Below are positions 44,118 through 52,592 of a stretch of DNA of 64,000 nt, one piece after another. The notes beneath the pieces were generated by a model that had not been told where the DNA came from, searched no databases, and saw only the letters and a program-made list of their open reading frames with translations. Both the position numbers and the translations under genes were made by a program. Positions within the stretch are counted from its first letter, which is position 1. Every line of letters begins with the position of its first letter. Origin of the DNA: Mesorhizobium sp. 113-3-3 (lineage in GTDB: Bacteria; Pseudomonadota; Alphaproteobacteria; Rhizobiales; Rhizobiaceae); assembly GCF_016756495.1 (NCBI RefSeq), contig NZ_AP023243.1, positions 2,360,501 through 2,424,500 on the forward strand, written 5' to 3'.

Positions 44118-45052
44118 TGCCGGACCGCCGCGCCATCGTTGCCGGATTGCTGGCCACGGCGATGTTTCCGGCGGCGAGTTTGGGGGCGCGCTTGCGCAAG
44201 GCCATCTCGACCATCGTGCCGTTCAAGGCATCGCCCTTTCCCTATCGCGGCAAGCTGCCCGACGGCTCGGCGCCGTTTCTCGACGTGACGGCGGCGGACG
44301 GAAGGCGCGGCCACACCTCGCCGCGTGGCGGCATCTACTGGGAAGACGAGACCTATTCCGACCGCTCGACGCTGCTGGCGGTGTCGAAAGGGTTCGATCC
44401 GGCCAAGCCGGCGGTCGTCGTGGTGTTCTTTCATGGCAATGGCGCGACCTTGCAGCGCGATGTCGTCGGCCGCCAGCGGGTCGTTGCGCAGGTCGAGGCG
44501 TCGGGCCTCAACGCCGTGCTGGTGGCGCCGCAATTTGCCAGCAATGCGCAGGATTCCAGCGCCGGCAATTTCTGGACACCGGGCTATTTTGCCGAATTCA
44601 TGGCCGAGGCGGCGCAAGGCCTGGCCAGGCTGACTGGCGCCAAGGCGGCAGAGTTCGACGCCATGCCCGTGGTGCTGGTCGCCTATAGCGGCGGCTACAA
44701 TCCAACCGCTTTCGTGCTCAGGAATGGCGATATCGACGCCCGCCTGCTCGGCGTCATCCTGCTCGACGCCGTGTTCGATGAGGCCGACATTTTCGCGGGC
44801 TGGATCGCACAGCACAGGACGCGTTTCTTCGTCAGCGCCTATGGCAAATCCTCGGCCTCCGGCAATGCCGAGATCAGGCAGTTGCTGGCGGGCCAGGGCA
44901 TCGACGCCAGTTCCGATCCGCCCCGTCGCCTCGAAGCCGGCACCATCGCCTTGCTTGCGTCCGATGCCGCGCATGACACGTTCGTCACGCGGGCCTTCGT
45001 GGGCAATCCGCTGCAGTGGCTGCTTGGCAGGCTGCACGGTTTTTCGCGATAA
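44117..45052 (+). CDS. Secreted hydrolase-like protein (alpha/beta fold)
   Basis: 311 residues; starts with MPDRRAIVAGLLATAMFPAASLGA, a short twin-Arg/Sec-type signal. Core features of an alpha/beta hydrolase: VVVFFHGNGATLQRD, VLVAPQFASN, VLVAYSGGYNP with the G/Y-x-S-G-G nucleophile Ser, and a late His (AAHDTFV). Its ATG overlaps the stop of the preceding membrane gene (TGATG), so it is translationally coupled. Substrate unknown; perhaps acts with the methyltransferase and membrane protein on one envelope product. Confidence 0.78.
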   Translation: MPDRRAIVAGLLATAMFPAASLGARLRKAISTIVPFKASPFPYRGKLPDGSAPFLDVTAADGRRGHTSPRGGIYWEDETYSDRSTLLAVSKGFDPAKPAVVVVFFHGNGATLQRDVVGRQRVVAQVEASGLNAVLVAPQFASNAQDSSAGNFWTPGYFAEFMAEAAQGLARLTGAKAAEFDAMPVVLVAYSGGYNPTAFVLRNGDIDARLLGVILLDAVFDEADIFAGWIAQHRTRFFVSAYGKSSASGNAEIRQLLAGQGIDASSDPPRRLEAGTIALLASDAAHDTFVTRAFVGNPLQWLLGRLHGFSR

Positions 45053-45064
45053 GACCTGCGCAAT

Positions 45065-45994
45065 TCAAGCCGGCAGGGCACCGTCGATGCCGGTGCCGGC
45101 CGCGGCCTCGAGTGCCGCCGCCACCGCGGCGGCGCGGCGTGCCTTCGGGCCATGTTCGGGCCAGACGATGCGGCGCTTGATGGTCAGTGCCGGCACGTCG
45201 CGCGCGATCTCGACGAGATGGCCCGCGTCGAGATGGCGGCGCAACACCAGTTCGCTGGCCAGCAGCGCGCCCATGCCGGCGATCGCCGCTTGCGCCGCGA
45301 CGATGGTCAATCCGAAGCGCGGTCCCTGGTCGATGTGCGGCCTTTGCCGTCCCGCTGCGGTGAACCAGTCCCGCCATGTGGGGTAGACATCGTCGCCCAT
45401 CATCGGGTCGATATGCAGCAGCGGCAACCTGTCCAGCATTTCGGCCCTGTCCGGGCCGGCATGGCGTTCGACCAGCGCCGGCGCGCAGGCGGGAATGACC
45501 CGTTCGGTGAAGAGGTCGAGCGCTGCGATGTCCGATGCCGATCCCTTGCGGTAGCTGATGGCGAGGTCGACACCTTCCTCCGCCATGGCATCGAGCCCGA
45601 CGGAAGCGACGATGCGGACCTCGAGCCGCCCGAGAGCCGGCCGCACCAGGGCGAGGCGCGGCGCCAGCCACAACGAGGCGAAGGACGGATCGGCCGAGAT
45701 GGTGAAGGTCTCGGCCTGCCGTTCGAAGCGCAGCCGGCGTATGCCGGAGGCGAGCGCATCGAAGCCGCGATCGATGTCGGGCAATGCCGCCTCGGCGGCA
45801 CGGGTGAGCACGATGCCATTGCCCTCGCGGCGCACCAGTTTGACGCCGAGCCGCTCTTCCAACTGCCGGATCTGGTGACCGATGGCGCCGGGCGTGACGC
45901 CCAACTCTTCGGCAGCGCGAGTCAGGCTGCCGGCCCTGGCGGCGGCCACCAGTGCCCGCAATCCGGAAAGCGGCAAGTCCCTCAGCATCGTCAT
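45065..45994 (-). CDS. LysR family regulator (GcvA-like)
   Basis: 309 residues, N-terminal winged helix (LSGLRALVAAARAGSLTRAAEELGVTPGAIGHQIRQLEERLGVKLV) and a periplasmic-binding-like effector domain. The 'PGAIGHQI' recognition helix resembles GcvA/AmpR-type members. Divergent from the gamma-butyrobetaine dioxygenase gene with a perfect inverted repeat abutting its ATG, so it probably senses a related quaternary amine or product. Confidence 0.92.
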   Translation of the reverse strand: MTMLRDLPLSGLRALVAAARAGSLTRAAEELGVTPGAIGHQIRQLEERLGVKLVRREGNGIVLTRAAEAALPDIDRGFDALASGIRRLRFERQAETFTISADPSFASLWLAPRLALVRPALGRLEVRIVASVGLDAMAEEGVDLAISYRKGSASDIAALDLFTERVIPACAPALVERHAGPDRAEMLDRLPLLHIDPMMGDDVYPTWRDWFTAAGRQRPHIDQGPRFGLTIVAAQAAIAGMGALLASELVLRRHLDAGHLVEIARDVPALTIKRRIVWPEHGPKARRAAAVAAALEAAAGTGIDGALPA

Positions 45995-46015
45995 GTTTTG
46001 AATCTACCTCAAAAC
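45995..46015. promoter_or_regulatory. Inverted repeat between lysR and dioxygenase genes
   Basis: GTTTTGA-N7-TCAAAAC, perfect 7-bp arms, starting at the base directly upstream of the LysR start codon. It is a plausible LysR autoregulatory/activator site in the 100-bp divergent spacer. Confidence 0.6.
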
Positions 46016-46094
46016 TATGGGAAGGGAACTCGTTTGAACATGGGCTTTTCGCTCTCTAGCCTGGTGGAAGAAATTCAACCGCAGGGGACACCAG

Positions 46095-47300
46095 ATGCTC
46101 GACACGCCAAAGCAAGCAAGCCAGCAAAGACACGCCGTCGCACCCATCCGCGCCATGCGCGCGGAAGGCGCACGCGTCGCTGTCGAGCTGGTGGACGGCC
46201 GCTCGGCAAAACTTTCGACGCGCTGGCTGCGGCTGGCCTGCGAATGCGGTGAATGCGGCGACACCGCCTCGGGCAAAAGGTGGCTGACGCCGGCCGATGT
46301 CGACAAGGCCATCCATGCCGAGAGTTTTGACCTCTCCACATCAGGGCAAGTCACCGCCATCTGGCAGGATGGGCATGTCTCGCGCTATGACGCGGCCTTC
46401 CTCACCAGTCATGCCGGCGGCTCAGGTCCGGTCCGGTTCCAGCCGCTTCTATGGCACAGCGATCTTGCCGGGCGGCTCGGCCGCTTCGCCTTCGATGCCG
46501 TGGTCGCGGATGACGAAGCGCTGTTCCAGTCGCTCAGGGCTTTACGGGATCACGGCATCGCCATGCTGACCGGCGTGCCGGCCGAAATGGAAGCAACAGT
46601 GCGGGTCGCCGGCCGCTACGGGCCGATCCGCGAGACCAGCTACGGCAAGGTGTTCGACCTGATCTCGCGGCCGGATGCGCGCGTGGCGGGCGAGACGGCG
46701 CGGGCGCAGATCCCGCATACGGATGAGCCGTTCCGCTATTCCCCGCCGGGCTTCATCTTCTTTCACGCCATCCGCACCGGTGCTGGCACTGGCGGCACGT
46801 CGCTGATGGTCGACGGCTTTCATGTCGCCGAGCTGATGCGGGCGCGCACGCCGGAGCTGTTCGAGCTGCTGACGCGGCACGGCGTCACCTTCCACCGCGA
46901 ACATGAAGGCGAGGTGTTCTTCAGCGCCGAGGCGCATGTCATCAGCCTCGACGCGGCGTGCGCCGTCACCGGCATCCGCTACAATGACCGGTGCCTGGCG
47001 CTGCAATGGGCGCCCCTGGACCGGATCGACGGCCTGATCGAGGCGCTGGCCGAACTGACGCGGCTGATCTGCGACCCGCAAAACCAGTTCCAGCACCAGT
47101 TGCAGCCGGGCGAAGTGCTGGTCTTCGACAACCAGCGCGTCCTGCACGGCCGCAGCGCCTTCGACCCGACGCTCGCCGTGCGCCATCTCAGAAGCTGCAA
47201 CATCGACCGCGACGGCGTGCACAGCGCGTTTCGGACGCTGGCGCGGCGGTTTGCGCCTGATGAGGCGGAGCAGGTGCTGTACCAGGGTGCGATTTTCTAA
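46095..47300 (+). CDS. Gamma-butyrobetaine dioxygenase-like Fe(II)/2-oxoglutarate oxygenase
   Basis: 401 residues. N-terminal DUF971 zinc domain with C49-x-C51-xx-C54 (ACECGECGD) and His94 (DGHVSRY), exactly as in BBOX1-type enzymes; C-terminal TauD/TfdA domain with Fe ligands H208-x-D210 (IPHTDEPFRY) and H351 (VLHGRSAF). The family hydroxylates gamma-butyrobetaine to L-carnitine, or related trimethylamines. GGGGAC ribosome site upstream. No other carnitine genes are adjacent, so the substrate is inferred from family only. Confidence 0.9.
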   Translation: MLDTPKQASQQRHAVAPIRAMRAEGARVAVELVDGRSAKLSTRWLRLACECGECGDTASGKRWLTPADVDKAIHAESFDLSTSGQVTAIWQDGHVSRYDAAFLTSHAGGSGPVRFQPLLWHSDLAGRLGRFAFDAVVADDEALFQSLRALRDHGIAMLTGVPAEMEATVRVAGRYGPIRETSYGKVFDLISRPDARVAGETARAQIPHTDEPFRYSPPGFIFFHAIRTGAGTGGTSLMVDGFHVAELMRARTPELFELLTRHGVTFHREHEGEVFFSAEAHVISLDAACAVTGIRYNDRCLALQWAPLDRIDGLIEALAELTRLICDPQNQFQHQLQPGEVLVFDNQRVLHGRSAFDPTLAVRHLRSCNIDRDGVHSAFRTLARRFAPDEAEQVLYQGAIF

Positions 47301-47311
47301 GGTGTATTGAT

Positions 47312-47430
47312 ATTCAGGTGATGCCGGCCTGCAAACGGCGGCTTCCTGCGCTTCCGGTGCTCACGTACCCAAAAGTACGCTCCGCTCCGGTTCTCGGAAG
47401 CCACCGTTTTCGGCTCGGCCTGACCTGAAT
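47312..47430. repeat. Long palindromic repeat element (GCGCTTCCG type), copy 1
   Basis: Outer arms ATTCAGGT/ACCTGAAT, next arms GGCGGCTTCC/GGAAGCC, and a central hairpin CGTACCCAAAAGTACG. The core is repeated with substitutions at 57234-57294. It lies between the convergent dioxygenase and EF-hand genes. Confidence 0.8.
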
Positions 47431-47478
47431 CTCAACACGCCTTGCAGCGCACCCCCCTCGACTTGAGATGCCTCTCTC

Positions 47479-48735
47479 TCAGTTAAACCACAGCGCAAAT
47501 GTCAAGAACCCGCCACCGCCGAACTCACGCTGGATCTGGTCGAAATCCTCGCTGGTCAGGATCCTGCCGCTTTCGAGATAGGGCGCGATTCCAGGGCCGG
47601 TGATCGACAGCACGAGGTCGAAAGTCTTCGGCTCGTCGAAGAAGCGCTTCATGTTGATGCCTTTGCCGGTGATGCGGAAATGCGGCAGCAGCGCGCGGCC
47701 TTCGAGCAGATCCTCGGCCATGCTCAAGGTGGCGAGCCAGGCCTGCACCTGCTCCTCGCCGACTTCGAGGCCGGTCAGCGGGTTCTCGCCCTTCTGCTGC
47801 GGGCCGGGCAGCCATTCGCGGTCATTGTCGGTCTCGGCGCGGATCGCCTTCCAGTCCTCGCGCGACAGCCGGATCATTTCGAGCAATTCCTGGCGCGCCG
47901 CCTTGCGGCGCTCCGGTTCGACCACCGGCCAGTTGATCATGTGCACCATCGAGATGAAATCGGCGATGCGCCATTCCGAGGAGAAGATGCTCGAGCCCAT
48001 CTCGCTGGGCGGCGGCACGAGAATGTCCTGCAGCGGCAGCTTCGCGCGCGGGAACAGCATGTGGAACGAGCCGTCGAAGGTACTTCTGAAATCATGCGCC
48101 AGCCAGAAATCGGCCTGCGCCATCAGGAATTCGGCATAGCCCTGCAGCCAGTAGCCGTCGGCGCGGTCGAAGCGGAAGGTGAGCGCGGGTGCGGTATCGC
48201 CCTGTGAGATGCTGCCGCGCGACAGCGCGGCCATGATCGCCGCCATGCTTTCGTCCGGCGCGATGGCGCCGTCCTCGTTGAGGTCGATGCCGACATGGGT
48301 GAGGTCGATGACCATGCCGATATCGGCATCGGCCGGCACCGAGCCCAGTGTCGCGGCGGATTTCGCCAACCTGTCGCGGAAGGCGACCAAGATGGCGCGG
48401 AACTCTTCGTAGGTCAGCGGCTCGGGGTTGGGATTGGACGGCACCGGCAGCTGCATCAGCGGCAGCATGAAGGATTGCGGGCTTTCGAAACCGTGGCGAT
48501 GCAGGCCGCTGGCCAGCAGCTCAAGTGCGGTGAAGAACTCGCCGGCGCCGGCGGCATAGGCCGATGCCGGATCTTTCGGCGCGGCGGCCTCGAGCGTCGA
48601 CAGCGCGCTGTCGCGCGCGGTCACGGTCTTGGCCTCGAAAAGCGCGGTTGCCGCTTCTGGCACGGCTGCACTGGCCGAAGACCAGGGCAGAAGCACAATG
48701 AAAGCGGATGCCAGCAGGCCTGCTATTCGTGTCAT
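47479..48735 (-). CDS. Exported protein with an EF-hand loop, function unknown
   Basis: 418 residues from ATG 48735 (GGAGGGG ribosome site). Sec signal ending about residue 24 (SASAAVPEA). A canonical EF-hand calcium loop is present at 151-162 (D-L-N-E-D-G-A-I-A-P-D-E; ligands D151, N153, D155, E162). The rest is mixed helical with FRFDRADGYWLQGYAEFLMAQADFW and a C-terminal ITGPGIAPYLESGRILTSEDFDQIQREFGGGGFLTFALWFN. No family recognised; predicted periplasmic calcium-binding protein. A longer upstream reading frame is not supported. Confidence 0.75.
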   Translation of the reverse strand: MTRIAGLLASAFIVLLPWSSASAAVPEAATALFEAKTVTARDSALSTLEAAAPKDPASAYAAGAGEFFTALELLASGLHRHGFESPQSFMLPLMQLPVPSNPNPEPLTYEEFRAILVAFRDRLAKSAATLGSVPADADIGMVIDLTHVGIDLNEDGAIAPDESMAAIMAALSRGSISQGDTAPALTFRFDRADGYWLQGYAEFLMAQADFWLAHDFRSTFDGSFHMLFPRAKLPLQDILVPPPSEMGSSIFSSEWRIADFISMVHMINWPVVEPERRKAARQELLEMIRLSREDWKAIRAETDNDREWLPGPQQKGENPLTGLEVGEEQVQAWLATLSMAEDLLEGRALLPHFRITGKGINMKRFFDEPKTFDLVLSITGPGIAPYLESGRILTSEDFDQIQREFGGGGFLTFALWFN

Positions 48736-48897
48736 CTTTTCCCCTCCCAAGCATTTGTCGCCGACAATCATACACAGATTTGGGACTATTTGAGGCATCG
48801 CGCCTGTCAGCGGCGACGCGCTGTCCGCATCGTTGATTGCCGACGGCTTCAACCAGCCCACCAGACAGTCTAAACAAGGCAAACGATTGGGCATTGC

Positions 48898-49923
48898 GTG
48901 TCGAACTATCCGCTTTCCTACAAACTGTCCTGGCTGCCGCGTTTCCTGAAGCCGTCGCTTGGCGGTGACGGCAAGGGTTTTGCGCCGATGGCGGGGACGC
49001 TGATGGCGACGCCGCCGATGCGAACGGTGCGGCTTGCCTTCATCGGTGACATCTCGGCGGTGGCCAACCGCCGTGCGCCGGACTGTGATCCGGCGATCAA
49101 GGCGATGCTTGGCTCTGCCGATCTGGTGATCGGCAATTGCGAAAGCCCTGTCGTGGACAGGCCGAGCGCGGTGCTCGGCACGAAGCTCGGCACGCATCAT
49201 GCGATGAGCGAGCGGTTTCTGGCCGAGGCGCTGGCGGCGGTCGGTCTCGCGCACGAAAAACTCGTGCTGTCGCTGGCCAACAATCATGTCCTCGACCAGG
49301 GCGTCGCCGGTTTCGACGAGACGGTGGCGGCGTTGCAGCGGCTCGGCATCCGCAGCATCGGCCTTGCCGCCGATGGCCCGGTGCAGCCGGTCAAGGTCGG
49401 GCTGCTGGATGTCGGGTTTGCGGCCTTCACGCTATGGCGCAATGCCGATGAAGACCTGTTTGCCGGGCGTGTGTCGATGGGCAGCGATCTGGCCGGCTGG
49501 CCGCGCGGCTTCGACCTTCTCTGCGCCGTGCCGCATTGGGACTGGGAGTTCCGCCACTTTCCGCGCGCCGGAACGCGGGCATTGGCCAGGCACCTGGCCG
49601 GGCAGGGCGTCGGGCTGATCGCCGGCCATCACGCTCATGTCGTGCAACCGGTGGAGCGGATCGGCGAGACTGTCGTCGCCTATGGGCTCGGCGATTTCCT
49701 CGGCACTGCGCTCGCCCGCCAGCCATGGCCGGGGCGCATTGGCGGGGTTTTCGTTGTGGATGTCAGTGTGGATGAGGGGACGCATGGTGTGATTGCGGCT
49801 TACCGGATGCATCCGTTTGTGCGGCTGCGGGGCAGGGATCATGAGCGGCTGGTGTCGGTGGCGCACCTTGAGGATGCGATGAGGGGGAAGGTTGAAAGAC
49901 GGCTGAGAGCAATCTTTCCTTAG
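48898..49923 (+). CDS. CapA/PgsA-family metallophosphatase-like protein
   Basis: 341 residues (GTG start, weak ribosome site). Calcineurin-like PGA_cap layout: VRLAFIGDISAVANR with D, LVIGNCESPVV (N/E), LVLSLANNHVLDQGVAGFDETVAALQRLGIRSIGLAAD, the CAVPHWDWEFRHFPRAGTRALARHLAGQGVGLIAGHHAHVVQPVERIGETVVAYGLGDFLG block with metal-binding His residues. The family takes part in polyglutamate capsule formation; similar proteins occur in bacteria without capsules and their role is open. Confidence 0.88.
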   Translation: MSNYPLSYKLSWLPRFLKPSLGGDGKGFAPMAGTLMATPPMRTVRLAFIGDISAVANRRAPDCDPAIKAMLGSADLVIGNCESPVVDRPSAVLGTKLGTHHAMSERFLAEALAAVGLAHEKLVLSLANNHVLDQGVAGFDETVAALQRLGIRSIGLAADGPVQPVKVGLLDVGFAAFTLWRNADEDLFAGRVSMGSDLAGWPRGFDLLCAVPHWDWEFRHFPRAGTRALARHLAGQGVGLIAGHHAHVVQPVERIGETVVAYGLGDFLGTALARQPWPGRIGGVFVVDVSVDEGTHGVIAAYRMHPFVRLRGRDHERLVSVAHLEDAMRGKVERRLRAIFP

Positions 49924-49960
49924 AGCTTCAAGCGACAAGACTATCCTACAAGCGTCGCGC

Positions 49961-50136
49961 TGCCCCTCATCGCCCTGCCGGGCACTTCTCCCCGTATAGT
50001 GACGGGGAGAAGGACGCGGTCATCGATGGTTTCGCCAATTGCCAGCGTTGCAAATGAAGCGCCGCCGGCACGGCTATACTCCCTTCTCCCCGTCACTATA
50101 CGGGGAGAAGGTGCCGGCAGGCGGATGAGGGGCGGC
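49961..50136. repeat. Composite inverted repeat element, copy 2
   Basis: 176 bp starting TGCCCCTCATCGCCCTGCCG and ending GGCAGGCGGATGAGGGGCGG. It contains TTCTCCCCGTATAGTGACGG and the mirrored CCCCGTCACTATACGGGGAG. Same structure as 22131-22302, including the half-conserved middle (CCAGCGTTGCA). Confidence 0.85.
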
Positions 50137-50233
50137 GCCGGCGTTCTTCTGAGAGGCACGGTCTCGCTGTCTTGCAGTCGATACATCCAAGAAATGCAGC
50201 TATCATGCGACAATATTGGCAGGGGGGGTGGCG

Positions 50234-51202
50234 GTGGAAACAGCGGATTTCATGCCCAGCGAGGCGGTCATCGCCGGCATCCGGAAAAACATCGAGGCCT
50301 ATGAGGCCGCGCGGGCTTCGGCGGTGCGGCAGGTGCGCTGGCGGGTACCGCTGTTCGTCGGCCTGGTGCTGGTGGCCGTGGTGGTGATCGCCTGGCTATT
50401 CAACAAGGTCGCCGATCCCCATGAGCAATGGTTCTCGACGCCGCATGTGTTCCTCTATTTCATCGGCTTTGCCGCTTCGGTCCTGCTCTATTTCCAGGCC
50501 ATGAAGCCGGCGACGCGGCTGCAGCAATCGTTCCGCGACACGCTGCTGCCGATCATCTTCGGCTTCATCAGGGATGTGCGCTACCAGCATGGCGGCAGGC
50601 CGAACTCGTTCGACCGGCTGCCGCGCGAGGCGGTCGGGCCCTTCAACCGGCAAGCCTTCGACGATGTCGTTTCCGGAAGCTACGAAGGGTTTCCGTTCGA
50701 GCTCTACGAAGCCGAACTGCGCGAAGGCACCGGCAAGGGCTCATCGACGGCCTTCAAGGGCGTCATCGTCGCCTTCGAGGCCGTCGAACCTTTTCCGGGA
50801 ATCCTGGTGGCGACGCGGCGGACCAATGCGGTCGTCGGATTCTTCCGCAGTCTGTTCGGGTCCAAGCTGCAGGAGTTGTCGTCGGGTGAGCCGTTCCTCG
50901 ATGCGGCCTATGAATTTCGCACCGACAATGTCGAGGCGGCGCGGCCGCTGGTGACCGGCAGGCTGGCGCAGGCGCTGAAATGGCTGGGCGAAACCTGGCC
51001 GGACGATCCGGCCCGCGTCGCGCTTAATGGCGGCGACGGTTTCCTGATGCTGCCGCAGGCGAAGAATTTCTTCGAGCTGCCGGAGATATCGGTGCCGCTC
51101 GATTACACCAGGCATGTCGCGCCGATGATATCAGACATGGGCGCCATGCTGGCGACAGCCGCACTGGTGCGCAAGATCGGCGCGAAGGACGAAGCCGGTT
51201 AG
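50234..51202 (+). CDS. DUF3137 domain membrane protein
   Basis: 322 residues from GTG 50234 (an AGGGGGG Shine-Dalgarno 6-7 bp upstream). Two membrane helices (about 37-59 and 70-92), then a cytoplasmic domain with FRDTLLPIIFGFIRDVRYQHGGRP, FDDVVSGSYEGFPFELYEAELRE, FKGVIVAFEAVEPFPGILVATRR and EPFLDAAYEFRTDNVEAA: the DUF3137 pattern. Function unknown. Directly downstream of the composite repeat. Confidence 0.85.
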   Translation: METADFMPSEAVIAGIRKNIEAYEAARASAVRQVRWRVPLFVGLVLVAVVVIAWLFNKVADPHEQWFSTPHVFLYFIGFAASVLLYFQAMKPATRLQQSFRDTLLPIIFGFIRDVRYQHGGRPNSFDRLPREAVGPFNRQAFDDVVSGSYEGFPFELYEAELREGTGKGSSTAFKGVIVAFEAVEPFPGILVATRRTNAVVGFFRSLFGSKLQELSSGEPFLDAAYEFRTDNVEAARPLVTGRLAQALKWLGETWPDDPARVALNGGDGFLMLPQAKNFFELPEISVPLDYTRHVAPMISDMGAMLATAALVRKIGAKDEAG

Positions 51203-51215
51203 GCGACCGCCACGA

Positions 51216-51710
51216 TCAGCAATCAAAACCGTATTTGCCGCGCATATAGTCGGCTTCTTCCTTCGGCATTCTCTTGAACATGACGCAGACGGTGAAGCTG
51301 CCGACCTGCCGCCCGTCTCGGGTGTAGCCCCAATCGGAGACATCGTTCCTGGTGAATTCGATATTCTGGCCGAGGACGACATTGCGAACTTCCTCCGGCT
51401 GGTTCGCCAATATGCCGACAAAGCCGGTCTCGGTGCGGCGGAACGGGATGACCCAGAAGTGCTCGGTGACGTTGCCGTCGCGCACCTTGACCTTCAGCTT
51501 GAACCGTTCGGTGCCGGCGGGAGGCGCTTCGGCCAGGGCCAGGAATTCATCCAGGCCGGTCAGCGCCTGCGTGGTCGCTGCCGTCATTTCAGGATCGCCC
51601 GGAGCAAAGGTAACCGTCTTGTCATCGCTGGGATCAGCGCCTTGCGCGCCGGCCCATCCCGGTGCAAGCGCCAGCATCAGGGATATGATGGTTCGGACTG
51701 CCAGTTTCAT
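51216..51710 (-). CDS. DUF2314 domain exported protein
   Basis: 164 residues from ATG 51710 (GAGGGGG upstream). Signal peptide MKLAVRTIISLMLALAPGWAGAQ. The domain EHFWVIPFRRTETGFVGILANQPEEVRNVVLGQNIEFTRNDVSDWGYTRDGRQVGSFTVCVMF is typical DUF2314 (YegJ-like), ending with a Cys-terminated GKYGFDC. Convergent with the DUF3137 gene. Function unknown. Confidence 0.88.
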   Translation of the reverse strand: MKLAVRTIISLMLALAPGWAGAQGADPSDDKTVTFAPGDPEMTAATTQALTGLDEFLALAEAPPAGTERFKLKVKVRDGNVTEHFWVIPFRRTETGFVGILANQPEEVRNVVLGQNIEFTRNDVSDWGYTRDGRQVGSFTVCVMFKRMPKEEADYMRGKYGFDC

Positions 51711-52151
51711 GATGGCCCCCCTCGTCGCAGCGGTTGGAATGATCCTGCATCCATTTCGATTTTGCAACCACAGCGCGAGTTTCCTTGCCTTTTTGTCATG
51801 GCGGTTGAGCTGATCCATGAAACAAAACTTGTATCAATGGAAGATCGGCAGGCTGTTGCGTGATGCGATCCGGGGTGGATTGTGGCGGCTGCGTGATGGC
51901 CGCGAAGCGCCCGCCGCATTCGGCTAAACGATTCTTTTCGTGGGTGAACGGCGCGCGTCGAGACAAACGATATGACTGGAAATCGCGTCAGCCGCAAGCA
52001 ATGTGTCAGAATTAAGCCTATGATTTCCTTTGCGAAAAGTCACTCAACGTGATTTGCGGCCAGCAGGCTTCAGGGCCAGTGTCGGCTCGTTCGGTGCTGT
52101 CGCTGCTCAACGCGGCGGCCCGGAAAAGTGAAACAGCACGGAGTGCTATCG
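51711..52151. other. Gene-poor divergent interval
   Basis: 441 bp between the DUF2314 and DUF1344 genes. It holds the two promoters. A 36-codon frame at 51817-51927 (starts MKQNLYQWKIGRLLRD) has only a weak ribosome site and is not called. Nothing else recognised. Confidence 0.5.
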
Positions 52152-52394
52152 ATGAAGAAGACCCTCGCAACCACCGCCGCTTTGCTCGCCTTCCTCGGTA
52201 CGGCCTATGCCGCGTCCGTTCAGGGCACCATCCAGGCGGTCGATCCGACGACCAAGTCGATTACGCTCGACGACGGCAAGATCTACCAGCTGTCGCCGGA
52301 CGCGAAGATCGGCAAACTGAAGGTCGGCGCCAAGGTGGCGGTAACCGTCGATGACAAGACCGGCATGGTGACGTCGATCAAGAAGGCTTCGTAG
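52152..52394 (+). CDS. DUF1344 family exported small protein
   Basis: 80 residues from ATG 52152. Signal peptide MKKTLATTAALLAFLGTAYA, mature part ASVQGTIQAVDPTTKSITLDDGKIYQLSPDAKIGKLKVGAKVAVTVDDKTGMVTSIKKAS, an OB-like small beta barrel of the DUF1344 family common in rhizobia. Function unknown. Followed by a strong terminator. Confidence 0.9.
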   Translation: MKKTLATTAALLAFLGTAYAASVQGTIQAVDPTTKSITLDDGKIYQLSPDAKIGKLKVGAKVAVTVDDKTGMVTSIKKAS

Positions 52395-52454
52395 ACACGA
52401 GCATCATGCGTCGGCAGATATGCTGACCTGATTTTCAAGACCCTGTTCCAATCC

Positions 52455-52484
52455 TGGCCGGTCCCCTCGGGGATCGGCCATTTT
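52455..52484 (+). terminator. Intrinsic terminator
   Basis: TGGCCGGTCCCC/GGGGATCGGCCA stem (52455-52466 with 52469-52480, one G-T pair) followed by TTTTCC, 60 bp after the DUF1344 stop. Confidence 0.85.
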
Positions 52485-52592
52485 CCTGCTCCCGGTTAGC
52501 AGTCACCCTGAGGCGGTGGAACGTAGCGCCGAGGGCGCCCCTATGGTTTTTGCCAAAGAGCCGCGCTATCCCTTGGCCAACGGGGGATCTGC

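Noticed and set aside
48736..49287. N-terminal extension of the EF-hand protein
   Set aside because: A signal peptide and strong ribosome site start at 48735; the extension runs opposite the CapA gene.
51817..51927. 36-codon ORF (MKQNLYQWKIGRLLRD...)
   Set aside because: Plausible amino-acid content, but the Shine-Dalgarno is weak and nothing else supports it.
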